Assembly (NCBI GenBank): GCA_001701225.1
Contig: DAAQ01000049.1
Span: 19,854-31,992, forward strand
Direction: 5' to 3'
Source of the DNA: Bacteroidales bacterium H5
GTDB lineage: Bacteria > Bacteroidota > Bacteroidia > Bacteroidales > Muribaculaceae
DNA length: 12,139 nucleotides
Under the pieces are notes generated by a model. The model did no database searches, was not told the DNA's origin, and was given only the letters and a program-made list of their open reading frames with translations. The position numbers were made by a program, and so were the translations under genes. How positions within the stretch are numbered: position 1 is the first letter of the stretch; every line of letters starts with the position of its first letter. Shown here piece by piece: positions 1 to 7,355 of the stretch.

Positions 1-103
1 TGTCATGTGCCGCCGTATCATAATATACTGTGATATAATGTCGCAGCACGAGGCTAAAATAAGACATATTGTTTCCAAAAGTGACAAAATTGTTTTGATT
101 TGT

Positions 104-137
104 ATTGCATTTCACCCGATTATACAAATTAATTTTG
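104..137 (+). promoter_or_regulatory. Bacteroidales-type promoter for the secreted-protein operon
   Basis: A TAATTTTG box at 130-137 matches the Bacteroidales -7 consensus TAnnTTTG. The best -33 partner is ATTG at 104-107, 22 nt upstream, which is slightly wide and imperfect. Transcription would start near 141, leaving a leader of about 70 nt before the ATG at 211. The rest of 1-204 is AT-rich and I see no convincing gene in it. A short open frame from position 5 runs through this promoter and looks fortuitous. Confidence 0.6.
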
Positions 138-210
138 CATCCGTAACCAACAGATGGTGTCTATATAGGACCAACACCAGAGTATAAACCTTAATGATTG
201 CCTTTTGCTT

Positions 211-2445
211 ATGAAGAGAATCCTCATCACATCTATCGTCTGGCTTGCGACAGCCACATCGTTTGCGGCTGTCCCAGATATAGGAGGGGCCTACTGGACC
301 ACAGCCCGCTCACTATATACCGAAAACGCCGAGGCCAATATTCTGGATGGCAAAGTGACCAAATATCGGGTGGACCTGAACCTGACCGATGACACAGCGT
401 ACATATCAGGCCTGATGAATGTAGCTTCATTCGCCAATGAAGACCTGCTGGAGACATATCAGGTCACCGGCAAGTACAATCCCGAAAACGGGACTGTCAC
501 CATCGCCACACCATACACATCGGAATACAGCGAGATAGGGAGATGCGCACGCTTAGCCAAAATCAGATACAATGGCGACGAGGAATACACGGTTGTGCTG
601 CTGTGCGGCCATCTCGTAGACTCAGACCTCAATCTTGAGGATGAGCTTGTGCTCAGTCTTGATGATGACGGCACGACCCTCAGGCCACAATGCACAATGG
701 TGGCCTACTGTATCAATGAGAACGAGGAGAACAACCGCTTTCTTGACATCTCTGTCACATCCAGACTACGCAAGATGTCTGACTCGCCACAACTTGACAC
801 CTATGTCTCGGAAATCGACTTCTCGAACTATTTCGTATGCGTAGGTTCGCGCCCCTCGGTTCCACTCACACTGCTGAATTCCTGCCTTTCGCCTGTGACA
901 TACAGGCTCGTATGCGACAACCCGGAAGTCGAGATTTCAGACGCATCCTCTACAATAGAGACAGGAGAAAGCGAGACGGTGGACATAACACTCAATCCCT
1001 CGGCTCCCAGCACTATCAGCACTGTCGTGAAGGCACTCGATAAAAACGGCAACATTCTTCTCGAGCTTCCGCTGACCACTACCGTCAACATCAGGCCAAG
1101 CTATTCAAAAATTGTAAAGGAAGGCACGATAGACTTTGAGGTCCTCACCAACTATCCCTGGACTATGGAACAGCGTGACGGCGAGGACGTGGCTGTATCA
1201 ACCAACATAGGTTCCAACACAAACTCTGTGCTGACTGCCAACGTACAGGTTCCCGCCGGACATACAGCGCTTCTTTCATGGGAGGCCGGAATGGAGTCCA
1301 AGTCGCCCAACGGGCTGGTCACCAGGCTCGACGGCAATATCTTCTCGTCAGAGCTCACCTCGTCCACAACAGGATATAAGGACCTGTCTGATGCCACGAT
1401 ACTCCGTCCCGGACGTCATGTATTGGAATTCGACAACTCAATACTGCTCGACTGGTACAACGATTACGGATATATCGACACACCTCTGCGCTCTTATGTC
1501 AAGGCATTGCGTTTCGACACCAGGGCCGATACTCCATCAAGAGTCGAAATTCCGGTCAGGACACTGGATTTCGGCACACTATATCAGGATGTCTATCCCA
1601 TGGTGGCCCAACTGCCTCTATCCGTCTTCAACCTTGGCACATCCCCACTCGAGATTACAGGTTTCAGCGGTTCCTCCATATTCTCCGGCAGGAGTGAGAA
1701 TGGCCGGATCGCTCCCCTCTCCCAGGGAGCCGTCTCAATCACCCTCGACGCAGAAAGCCGTGGTGATTTCAACGACGAGGTTACAATAAAGACCTCAGCC
1801 GGCGACCTGAGAGTATCCTGCCACGCCAACCTCATCCCGCTGCCTACAGACTATTCGTCGGTCGTGAGAGAAGGCACATTCTCATTCAACACCTCCATGA
1901 ACTATCCCTTCATCACCAGAGACCGCATGGTGACAAGCGGCACGGCACATATGCCTATAGCCGAGGATATGAATTCGTGGCTTGAGGCAACCTTCATTAT
2001 CGGCGAGGGTGAGGAAGGTACCCTTTCGTGGGAAGCACGCAACAGCTCGTGGGACTACTACTATTTCCTCGACACTGCCATGTTTACCGACGGCACCGTG
2101 ATAACCGTCGACGGAACTTACAGGCAGGAATATGTCGGAGAGAGCGATGCCTCAAGCTCAACATTTACGGAGTGCCCCCTCACTTTCGGGCCCGGACGCC
2201 ACACAGTGCGTTTCGATTACCAGAAGAAATCCAGCGACATATATACGGATGGCCGTGACTGTTTCATGCTCAGCGCCCTGGCGCTCAATATCAAGGGGGC
2301 GTCCATAGACCGTGTTGGCATTGACGAGGATTACGGGAATGGAGCGACATACTACACAGTTGACGGACATAGGCATACCAAGGCTGTACGCGGCATCAAC
2401 ATAGTGAAACGCGGCAACACCGTATCGAAAATAATAGTAAAGTAA
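211..2445 (+). CDS. Secreted multi-domain beta-sandwich protein with two copies of a repeated module
   Basis: The 744-residue product starts with a signal peptide (MKRILITSIVWLATATSFAA). I chose the ATG at 211 over a TTG two codons upstream because it gives a standard signal peptide. Visible order: an unrecognised beta-rich N-terminal domain (about 22-200); an Ig-like domain (about 207-297); a first module (about 298-412, with EGT near its start, NYPW, and RPGRH at 399-403); an ASH/HYDIN-like Ig domain of the 'choice-of-anchor D' kind (about 446-545, with LDFG at 452-455); and a second module (about 548-675, with NYPF and GPGRH at 660-664). The tail (about 714-744) has the form YYTVDG...RGINIVKRG...KIIVK, common in secreted Bacteroidota proteins and reminiscent of type IX sorting tails. 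It is probably a surface or periplasmic binding or adhesion protein. No catalytic motif is evident and the function is unknown. It is the first gene of an operon with the next gene, which shares its module. Confidence 0.9.
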   Translation: MKRILITSIVWLATATSFAAVPDIGGAYWTTARSLYTENAEANILDGKVTKYRVDLNLTDDTAYISGLMNVASFANEDLLETYQVTGKYNPENGTVTIATPYTSEYSEIGRCARLAKIRYNGDEEYTVVLLCGHLVDSDLNLEDELVLSLDDDGTTLRPQCTMVAYCINENEENNRFLDISVTSRLRKMSDSPQLDTYVSEIDFSNYFVCVGSRPSVPLTLLNSCLSPVTYRLVCDNPEVEISDASSTIETGESETVDITLNPSAPSTISTVVKALDKNGNILLELPLTTTVNIRPSYSKIVKEGTIDFEVLTNYPWTMEQRDGEDVAVSTNIGSNTNSVLTANVQVPAGHTALLSWEAGMESKSPNGLVTRLDGNIFSSELTSSTTGYKDLSDATILRPGRHVLEFDNSILLDWYNDYGYIDTPLRSYVKALRFDTRADTPSRVEIPVRTLDFGTLYQDVYPMVAQLPLSVFNLGTSPLEITGFSGSSIFSGRSENGRIAPLSQGAVSITLDAESRGDFNDEVTIKTSAGDLRVSCHANLIPLPTDYSSVVREGTFSFNTSMNYPFITRDRMVTSGTAHMPIAEDMNSWLEATFIIGEGEEGTLSWEARNSSWDYYYFLDTAMFTDGTVITVDGTYRQEYVGESDASSSTFTECPLTFGPGRHTVRFDYQKKSSDIYTDGRDCFMLSALALNIKGASIDRVGIDEDYGNGATYYTVDGHRHTKAVRGINIVKRGNTVSKIIVK

Positions 2446-2458
2446 AACCACGATTCTT

Positions 2459-3943
2459 ATGAACGTAATTTCAAAAATCCTGGCCTGCAGCACCCTCTTG
2501 GGCATGAGCGCTGTAGCCGGTGCGGCAGACCGTGACTTCACTCAGATAGTAGCCCAGGGCGAATTCACATTCGACGAGATGGGCTCGACCTGGGAAGTAA
2601 GGTCAGACATCACAGGGATGCCGGTGGCCGCATCTACAAACAATGAGAAAGACTCAAGCTCAAAACTGATATTCAGTGTCACAGTGCCTGAAGGCGAGAA
2701 AGCGGTGCTCTCATACACGGCAGTCATCGAGGCCAAAGTTCCCAACGGACTGGCCATGTTTCTGGACGACGGGAGTCTCGGCAACTATATGAACAACGAG
2801 ACCCGCGACGAGTGTGTGGTACCCGTCAGCGTGGAGCTGGAGAGCGGCACACACACCATAGAGCTCGTGCACTGGATTACCATAGACCGTGTGGCCAGCG
2901 GAAAGCAGGAAGATGTAGACCGCAGCTACATCTATGGTCTGTCGCTCGCTCCGGCCTCTCTGGCCGAGAACGAGGCGGCACTTCTTGACCCTACCGTCAA
3001 TTTCGGATATGTCTACATCAAGGACAAGCCGCAGACTGTGACCAAAGAAATCCGTCTCATCAACAAGGGAACCAACCCCTTGTCAGTGACCGGCATCAGC
3101 GGAACCGATGGTTTCGGAGGCGAGATACCTTCTGCCAGAGCAGATACTGGCGAGGAATTGTCTGTCAAACTATCCTTCACCGCCTCGCAACCCGGTGAAT
3201 TTACCGGCACAATAACCCTAGGCACCACGGCCGGAGAATTTACAGTAGAATGTAGCTCTAATGTAGCCCGGCTGGGCAAGGACGTTGTATATTTTACCGG
3301 ATTTGAGACAGGCATGGACGGCTGGACACTCCGTGACGCGGATAACGACGGACGCAACTGGATGCTATCCTCCGCACTCACCTCAGACAGGATGGTCCTC
3401 ACACCCTATGAAGGGAGCGAAGCTGCAGCGTCGCACGGCTGGGATCCCGAGACCGGCATGATGTTCTCGCCCGAAAACTGGATGATATCACCGTCCATTG
3501 AGATTCCCGAGACAGAAAAGGCAACGCTGACATTCCAGACAGCCGACAATGATTATGGCGAAAGCTATCAGGTGATGGTGTCGCTCAACGGGCCCGATGC
3601 CGACGAATCGGATTTCACACAGGTATATGATGGATACCAATACAGCCAGCCATGGCATGAAGTGAGCGTAGACCTTACGGAATATGCAGGCAAGACCGTC
3701 AACATCGCATTCCGCCACAACTATTCCAACCAATGGCTGATGATAGACAATATCATGATAACCGCAGACGAAAACTCGGGAATCGAGTCCATAACCACGA
3801 ATCCTGAAATCGAATCCATAGAGTATTTCCGGCCCGACGGCAGACGGACCTCTGCAGCATCGGACGGAATAGTGATAACCGTCACGACATATAAAGATAA
3901 ATCTGTCAGCGTCAAGAAGAAAATCGGCACGGCCGTGCATTGA
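2459..3943 (+). CDS. Secreted protein with shared module, ASH-like Ig and cleaved-adhesin (choice-of-anchor J) domain
   Basis: This 494-residue protein starts 13 nt after the preceding stop, so the two genes are very likely co-transcribed. A signal peptide ends around VAGAA (residues 19-23). Residues 27-143 are a third copy of the module found twice in the upstream protein; shared signatures are the IV..GE/GT opening, VP.G....LS, K.PNGL and a GTHTIEL end that parallels PGRH. An ASH-like Ig domain follows (about 177-270, VNFGYV...LINKGTNPLSVTGI). Residues 275-434 resemble the gingipain-type cleaved-adhesin / choice-of-anchor J jelly roll: GW.LRDADNDGRNW, then ENWMISPSIEIP and a closing WLMIDNIMI, with an acidic DADND stretch that could bind calcium. 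The tail (about 450-494) repeats the YFRPDGRR...GIVI...KSVSVKKK pattern of the partner's tail but carries five extra residues, GTAVH. Likely role is surface adhesion or glycan binding; this is inference from domains only. Confidence 0.88.
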   Translation: MNVISKILACSTLLGMSAVAGAADRDFTQIVAQGEFTFDEMGSTWEVRSDITGMPVAASTNNEKDSSSKLIFSVTVPEGEKAVLSYTAVIEAKVPNGLAMFLDDGSLGNYMNNETRDECVVPVSVELESGTHTIELVHWITIDRVASGKQEDVDRSYIYGLSLAPASLAENEAALLDPTVNFGYVYIKDKPQTVTKEIRLINKGTNPLSVTGISGTDGFGGEIPSARADTGEELSVKLSFTASQPGEFTGTITLGTTAGEFTVECSSNVARLGKDVVYFTGFETGMDGWTLRDADNDGRNWMLSSALTSDRMVLTPYEGSEAAASHGWDPETGMMFSPENWMISPSIEIPETEKATLTFQTADNDYGESYQVMVSLNGPDADESDFTQVYDGYQYSQPWHEVSVDLTEYAGKTVNIAFRHNYSNQWLMIDNIMITADENSGIESITTNPEIESIEYFRPDGRRTSAASDGIVITVTTYKDKSVSVKKKIGTAVH

Positions 3944-3955
3944 CCCCGACAAAGA

Positions 3956-4034
3956 CATTTGCCATATTTCCCCTTACGACATGTGCAAATGGGAAGGTAG
4001 CCTCTCCACCTCTCGACAGGCTACCTTCTTTTTT
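3956..4034 (+). terminator. Strong intrinsic terminator of the secreted-protein operon
   Basis: A perfect 11-bp stem, GAAGGTAGCCT at 3993-4003 with AGGCTACCTTC at 4018-4028, closes a 14-nt loop and is followed at once by six T residues (4029-4034). A second inverted repeat abuts it upstream: CATTTGC at 3956-3962 with GCAAATG at 3985-3991 around a 22-nt loop. The first is a textbook Rho-independent terminator. The second may be a 3'-end stabilising structure or chance. Confidence 0.9.
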
Positions 4035-4043
4035 CCACTATGA

Positions 4044-4205
4044 TTCTACAACAACATAGACTGTGGCTGGGGGGTTTATTTAGGTATCAGGGCCTCAGAC
4101 CGTTTCATGGTATCGGCGGGGGCAAAGATACAGTTCAACTCGTTCGACCAGTCATACGACAACTATAACATCACCTATGGCCTGAGCGTGGCATATATGT
4201 TCTGA
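4044..4205 (+). pseudogene. 3' relic of an outer-membrane beta-barrel gene
   Basis: In the frame ending at the TGA of 4203-4205 there are 53 codons that read like the last strands of an outer-membrane beta-barrel. There is a FYNNIDCGWGVYLGI segment, then RFMVSAGAKIQF, then NYNITYGLSVAYMF ending in a C-terminal phenylalanine, with alternating hydrophobic and polar residues. The frame is closed upstream by TGA at 4041-4043, just 7 nt past the terminator's T tract. The only internal ATG (4107) would leave 32 codons, so no plausible start exists. The likeliest reading is the 3' end of a barrel gene whose body was lost or replaced when the upstream operon arrived or a deletion occurred. Chance coding is possible, since identification rests on pattern alone. 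Confidence 0.55.
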
Positions 4206-4241
4206 TGTTAACATAAATTATAGCCACTGAGGTGGGTGGGG

Positions 4242-4273
4242 GTTGGCTGTTTGACAATTAATGTATAACTTTG
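4242..4273 (+). promoter_or_regulatory. Promoter of lptD
   Basis: TAACTTTG at 4266-4273 is an exact TAnnTTTG -7 box. GTTG at 4242-4245 sits 20 nt upstream and fits the -33 TTTG element with one mismatch. A perfect TTTG at 4250-4253 is only 12 nt away, too close for the usual spacing. Transcription should start near 4277, giving a leader of about 55 nt. That leader can fold a GTCCC/GGGAC hairpin (4288-4292 with 4297-4301). Confidence 0.7.
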
Positions 4274-4331
4274 CACCGAGTTTCGGCGTCCCACGGGGGA
4301 CATCCGTGCAAACATCCATACAGTCAACCGC

Positions 4332-7181
4332 TTGAGTAAAACTCACATTTATATTATCATGCTGGTGCTCCTGTGTGCGGCAAGCATGGGCGCGGTCTCG
4401 CGTCCGGCCTTGTCGGCGCAGGTGCCCGTCGTGGCCGACCCGGCCGTCATCGCCGCCGATACCACGGCACGCCCCGATGTCCCGGCAGAGCCTGCCGACA
4501 CCACGGCTGCGGAGGCGCCCGACACGCTGGCTCGTCCCGTGACAGTGCGCCACACGGCGTCGACCGACACCACACGGCGCACCCGACTGAGCCGCACCCG
4601 CATACGCCCGCAGAAGGACTCGACCAAAATCGTACGCCTCAAGGTAGACCTCGACAACCCTGTCGATTTCCAGGCTCAGGACTCACTTGTGCTCGTTGGC
4701 CGCGACCTCGCATATATGTACGGCCAGAGCCAGGTGGTGTATGGCGACATCAAGCTTGATGCCGACGAGATAAAGATGAACCTCGACAGCACCACGGTCT
4801 ATGCCGTCGGCACGGTCGACTCGCTTGGCGAGGTCAAGGGCTCGCCGGTATTCGACGACAACGGCACGACATACGAGGCCAAAACGATGACCTATAATTT
4901 CGACACCGAGCACGGTTTCATCACCGGTGTAGTGACGCAGCAGGGCGAGGGATACCTGACCGGTGGGCGCTCGAAGAAGGTCGACGAAAACACGTTCTAT
5001 ATCGAGAACGGACGCTATACAACCTGCGATGACCACGATGACCCACACTTCTACCTGCAGCTGACCAAGGCAAAGGTGCGTCCGGGCAAGGATGCCGTCG
5101 TGGGCCCGTCATACATGGTGCTGGCTGGACTGCCCCTGCCGCTCGCCGTGCCCTTCGGCTATTTCCCCTTCTCAGACAAGTATTCGTCCGGCATAATCTT
5201 CCCGACATTCGGCGATGACTATAACCGAGGCTATTATCTCAGCAACGGCGGATATTATTTCGCCATCAACGACAACATCGACCTGGCCCTGACCGGCGAG
5301 ATTTACACACTCGGGTCGTGGGGACTGAGGGCGCAGTCGGCATACCTGAAGCGATACAAGTATTCGGGCTCGTTCAACATATCGTATCTCAAGACCATCA
5401 CGGGCGACAAGGGTATGCCCGACTATTCTAAGTCGACCAATTTCCAGGTGCTCTGGAACCACTCGCAGGATGCCAAGGCCAACCCGAACCTCAATTTCTC
5501 GGCCTCTGTCAACTTCACTACCTCGGGCTATTCGCGCAACGACCTCGGGTCCTACTACTCGAACTCGTTTACCGAGAACACCAAGAGCTCGACGGTCAAC
5601 ATGACATACCGCATCCCCAACTCCAAGTGGTCGCTGTCAACGACGGCCAACGTCTCGCAGCGCTCGCAGGACTCGACGCTCAATGTCTCGTTTCCCAACG
5701 TCACCATCACCATGTCGCAGGTCTATCCATTCAAGCGCAAGAGGGCGGTGGGCGCCGAGCGTTGGTATGAGAAAATAAAGATGTCATACTCGGGCCAGTT
5801 CAACAACTCGCTGACAGCCAAACAGGATGTTTTCTTCAAGAAGAGCCTCATCAAGGACTGGCGAAACGGCATGAAGCACTCGATTCCTGTCTCGGCCACG
5901 TTCAACGTATTCAAATATTTCAACATCACCCCCTCGCTCAGCATCACCGACAGGATGTACACCACCAAGGTGCGCCGCCAGTGGGATCCCAACGCCTCGG
6001 CCGAGGTGCTCGATACCACATACAGTTTCTATAACGTGTGGGATTTCTCGGGCTCCGTATCGGCATCGACCAAGGTCTACGGTTTCTTCCAGCCCATGAA
6101 ATTCCTTGGCGACAAGGTGAAGATGATACGCTGGGTAGCCACCCCGTCGGTGTCGTTCTCGGCATCGCCCGACTTCTCGTCGCCGTTCTTCGGATATTAC
6201 GGCTCGTATGAGTACAGGGACGCACGCGGACAGATGCAGACCAGAAAATACTCGATGTTCCCTAACAGCCTCTTCGGCGTGCCGGGACAGGGCAAGTCGG
6301 GAACGGTGAGCTTCTCGCTGTCAAACAACCTCGAGATGAAGGTGCGGTCGGACAACGACTCGATCGGCGAGAAGAAAGTGTCGCTGATCGAGAATTTCTC
6401 GCTGTCGCAGAGCTACAACATGGCCGCCGACTCGATGAAATGGTCAAACCTCAACACCTCGATAATGCTGCGCCTGGTCAAGAATTTCAACCTCAACCTG
6501 TCGGCCACATGGGACGTGTATATGTACGGACTCAACTCTGCGGGTATGCCCGTGCGCATCAACAAGCTGCGCATCGCCAACGGCAAGGGCTGGGGCAAGC
6601 TCTCGAGCACGGGCACATCGTTCAGCTATACGTTCAACAACGACACCTTCAAGAAATGGTTCGGAGGCGGCGACAATAAGGACGACGACAAAAACAAGGA
6701 CAACGAGAGCGAGAGCCAGGAGTTTGCCGACGACACATCCGACTACGAACCGCCGCAGTCCGGCACGTCCAACAAGAAGAAAAACGGCATACAGATAGGC
6801 AAGAACGGATATATGGACTGGAGCGTGCCCTGGAACCTGACGTTCAACTACTCGGTCAACTACGGTTACGGCGAGTTTGACTACAAGAAGCTTGAGTACA
6901 AAGGCAAGATTACGCAGAACCTCTCGTTCTCAGGCAACATCCGTCCCACCTCCAACTGGAACATCGGATTCTCGGCCTCGTATAATTTCGACACCCACAA
7001 GCTGGCATATATGAACTGCAATATCTCGCGAGACATGCACTGTTTCACCATGCGCGCCAGCTTCGTGCCAGTCGGCCCGTACAAGAGCTACAATTTCCAC
7101 ATCTCAGTCAAGTCGTCACTCCTCGCCGACCTCAAATACGACAAACGCTCCTCCCTCTCCAACGGCGTGAAATGGTATTGA
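4332..7181 (+). CDS. lptD: LPS-assembly outer-membrane protein LptD (Bacteroidota type)
   Basis: LptD forms, with the lipoprotein LptE, the outer-membrane translocon that inserts lipopolysaccharide into the outer leaflet. The 949-residue product has a signal peptide (hydrophobic core near residues 7-20), then an Ala/Pro/Thr-rich linker with repeated DTT triplets to about residue 95. An OstA/LptA-like jelly roll follows (about 100-260: VVYGDIKLDADEIKM, YEAKTMTYNFDT, ENGRYTTCDDHDDPHFY), then a long beta-barrel region rich in Tyr, Ser and Asn (PFGYFPF, then many amphipathic strands). The mature protein has only three cysteines: C232 in the N-terminal domain, and C896 and C904 near the C-terminus in a DMHCFTMRASFVPVG segment. 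The latter matches the family's C-terminal cysteine region. An acidic and Lys-rich low-complexity insertion lies at about 777-818. The start is TTG at 4332, which supplies a lysine for the signal peptide n-region. ATG at 4359 is the alternative and lacks that charge. The gene has its own promoter and looks monocistronic. Confidence 0.9.
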   Translation: MSKTHIYIIMLVLLCAASMGAVSRPALSAQVPVVADPAVIAADTTARPDVPAEPADTTAAEAPDTLARPVTVRHTASTDTTRRTRLSRTRIRPQKDSTKIVRLKVDLDNPVDFQAQDSLVLVGRDLAYMYGQSQVVYGDIKLDADEIKMNLDSTTVYAVGTVDSLGEVKGSPVFDDNGTTYEAKTMTYNFDTEHGFITGVVTQQGEGYLTGGRSKKVDENTFYIENGRYTTCDDHDDPHFYLQLTKAKVRPGKDAVVGPSYMVLAGLPLPLAVPFGYFPFSDKYSSGIIFPTFGDDYNRGYYLSNGGYYFAINDNIDLALTGEIYTLGSWGLRAQSAYLKRYKYSGSFNISYLKTITGDKGMPDYSKSTNFQVLWNHSQDAKANPNLNFSASVNFTTSGYSRNDLGSYYSNSFTENTKSSTVNMTYRIPNSKWSLSTTANVSQRSQDSTLNVSFPNVTITMSQVYPFKRKRAVGAERWYEKIKMSYSGQFNNSLTAKQDVFFKKSLIKDWRNGMKHSIPVSATFNVFKYFNITPSLSITDRMYTTKVRRQWDPNASAEVLDTTYSFYNVWDFSGSVSASTKVYGFFQPMKFLGDKVKMIRWVATPSVSFSASPDFSSPFFGYYGSYEYRDARGQMQTRKYSMFPNSLFGVPGQGKSGTVSFSLSNNLEMKVRSDNDSIGEKKVSLIENFSLSQSYNMAADSMKWSNLNTSIMLRLVKNFNLNLSATWDVYMYGLNSAGMPVRINKLRIANGKGWGKLSSTGTSFSYTFNNDTFKKWFGGGDNKDDDKNKDNESESQEFADDTSDYEPPQSGTSNKKKNGIQIGKNGYMDWSVPWNLTFNYSVNYGYGEFDYKKLEYKGKITQNLSFSGNIRPTSNWNIGFSASYNFDTHKLAYMNCNISRDMHCFTMRASFVPVGPYKSYNFHISVKSSLLADLKYDKRSSLSNGVKWY

Positions 7182-7196
7182 TATAGTACCGAATCT

Positions 7197-7223
7197 CCTT
7201 CATTTCCTTCATTTCCTTCATTT
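7197..7223 (+). repeat. Three perfect tandem copies of a 9-bp unit
   Basis: The unit CCTTCATTT occurs three times head to tail at 7197-7205, 7206-7214 and 7215-7223. The block begins 15 nt after the lptD stop and ends 33 nt before the next promoter's -33 box. It is absent from the predicted transcript of the downstream unit. It may be slipped-strand expansion or a protein-binding site. Confidence 0.85.
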
Positions 7224-7256
7224 CTTAAACTCTAAATTATTTTTAGACGTTTAAAT

Positions 7257-7287
7257 TTTGAAGGAATATAATAATTTATTATATTTG
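7257..7287 (+). promoter_or_regulatory. Near-consensus promoter of the leader RNA / NYN gene
   Basis: TTTG at 7257-7260 and TATATTTG at 7280-7287 are exact -33 and -7 elements separated by 19 nt, in very AT-rich DNA. This is one of the two best promoter matches in the window. The predicted start is near 7291, about 65 nt before the NYN start codon. Confidence 0.8.
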
Positions 7288-7290
7288 CAT

Positions 7291-7352
7291 CAGAAAAAGC
7301 AACGCCCTACTTTCTTGTAGGGAATAGGCCGCTTACGAGCGGCTTTTTTTTT
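7291..7352 (+). ncRNA. Short two-hairpin leader RNA or candidate small RNA
   Basis: Between the promoter and the NYN start codon the predicted transcript of about 62 nt holds two clean stem-loops. The first is CCCTAC (7305-7310) with GTAGGG (7317-7322), six bp around TTTCTT. The second is the terminator at 7328-7352. A promoter followed so closely by a terminator would make a stable short RNA, with the NYN gene expressed only by read-through or antitermination. A short alternative pairing, CCTA (7306-7309) with TAGG (7325-7328), could disturb both stems but is only 4 bp. No start codon lies in the leader, so a leader peptide is unlikely. I do not recognise it as a known RNA family. Confidence 0.55.
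7328..7352 (+). terminator. Intrinsic terminator directly upstream of the NYN start codon
   Basis: GCCGCT (7328-7333) pairs perfectly with AGCGGC (7338-7343) around a TACG tetraloop and is followed by nine T residues (7344-7352). The ATG of the NYN gene is only 3 nt further on, so the U tract occupies the normal ribosome-loading region. It could also stop transcription coming from lptD, for which no other terminator is visible. Confidence 0.85.
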
Positions 7353-7355
7353 GAC

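Noticed and set aside
5..187. A 60-codon open frame at the left edge
   Set aside because: It overlaps the promoter of the first operon in AT-rich DNA, and the translation shows no recognisable pattern.
4040..4156. A short ATG-started frame overlapping the barrel relic (ATG at 4040)
   Set aside because: Its 38-codon translation has no protein-like pattern, while the alternate frame ending at 4205 has clear barrel-strand character.
7197..7223. The 9-bp tandem repeats as a type III antitoxin RNA or a CRISPR array
   Set aside because: They lie upstream of the predicted promoter, so they are not in its transcript. The units are contiguous with no spacers and far shorter than CRISPR or ToxI repeats.
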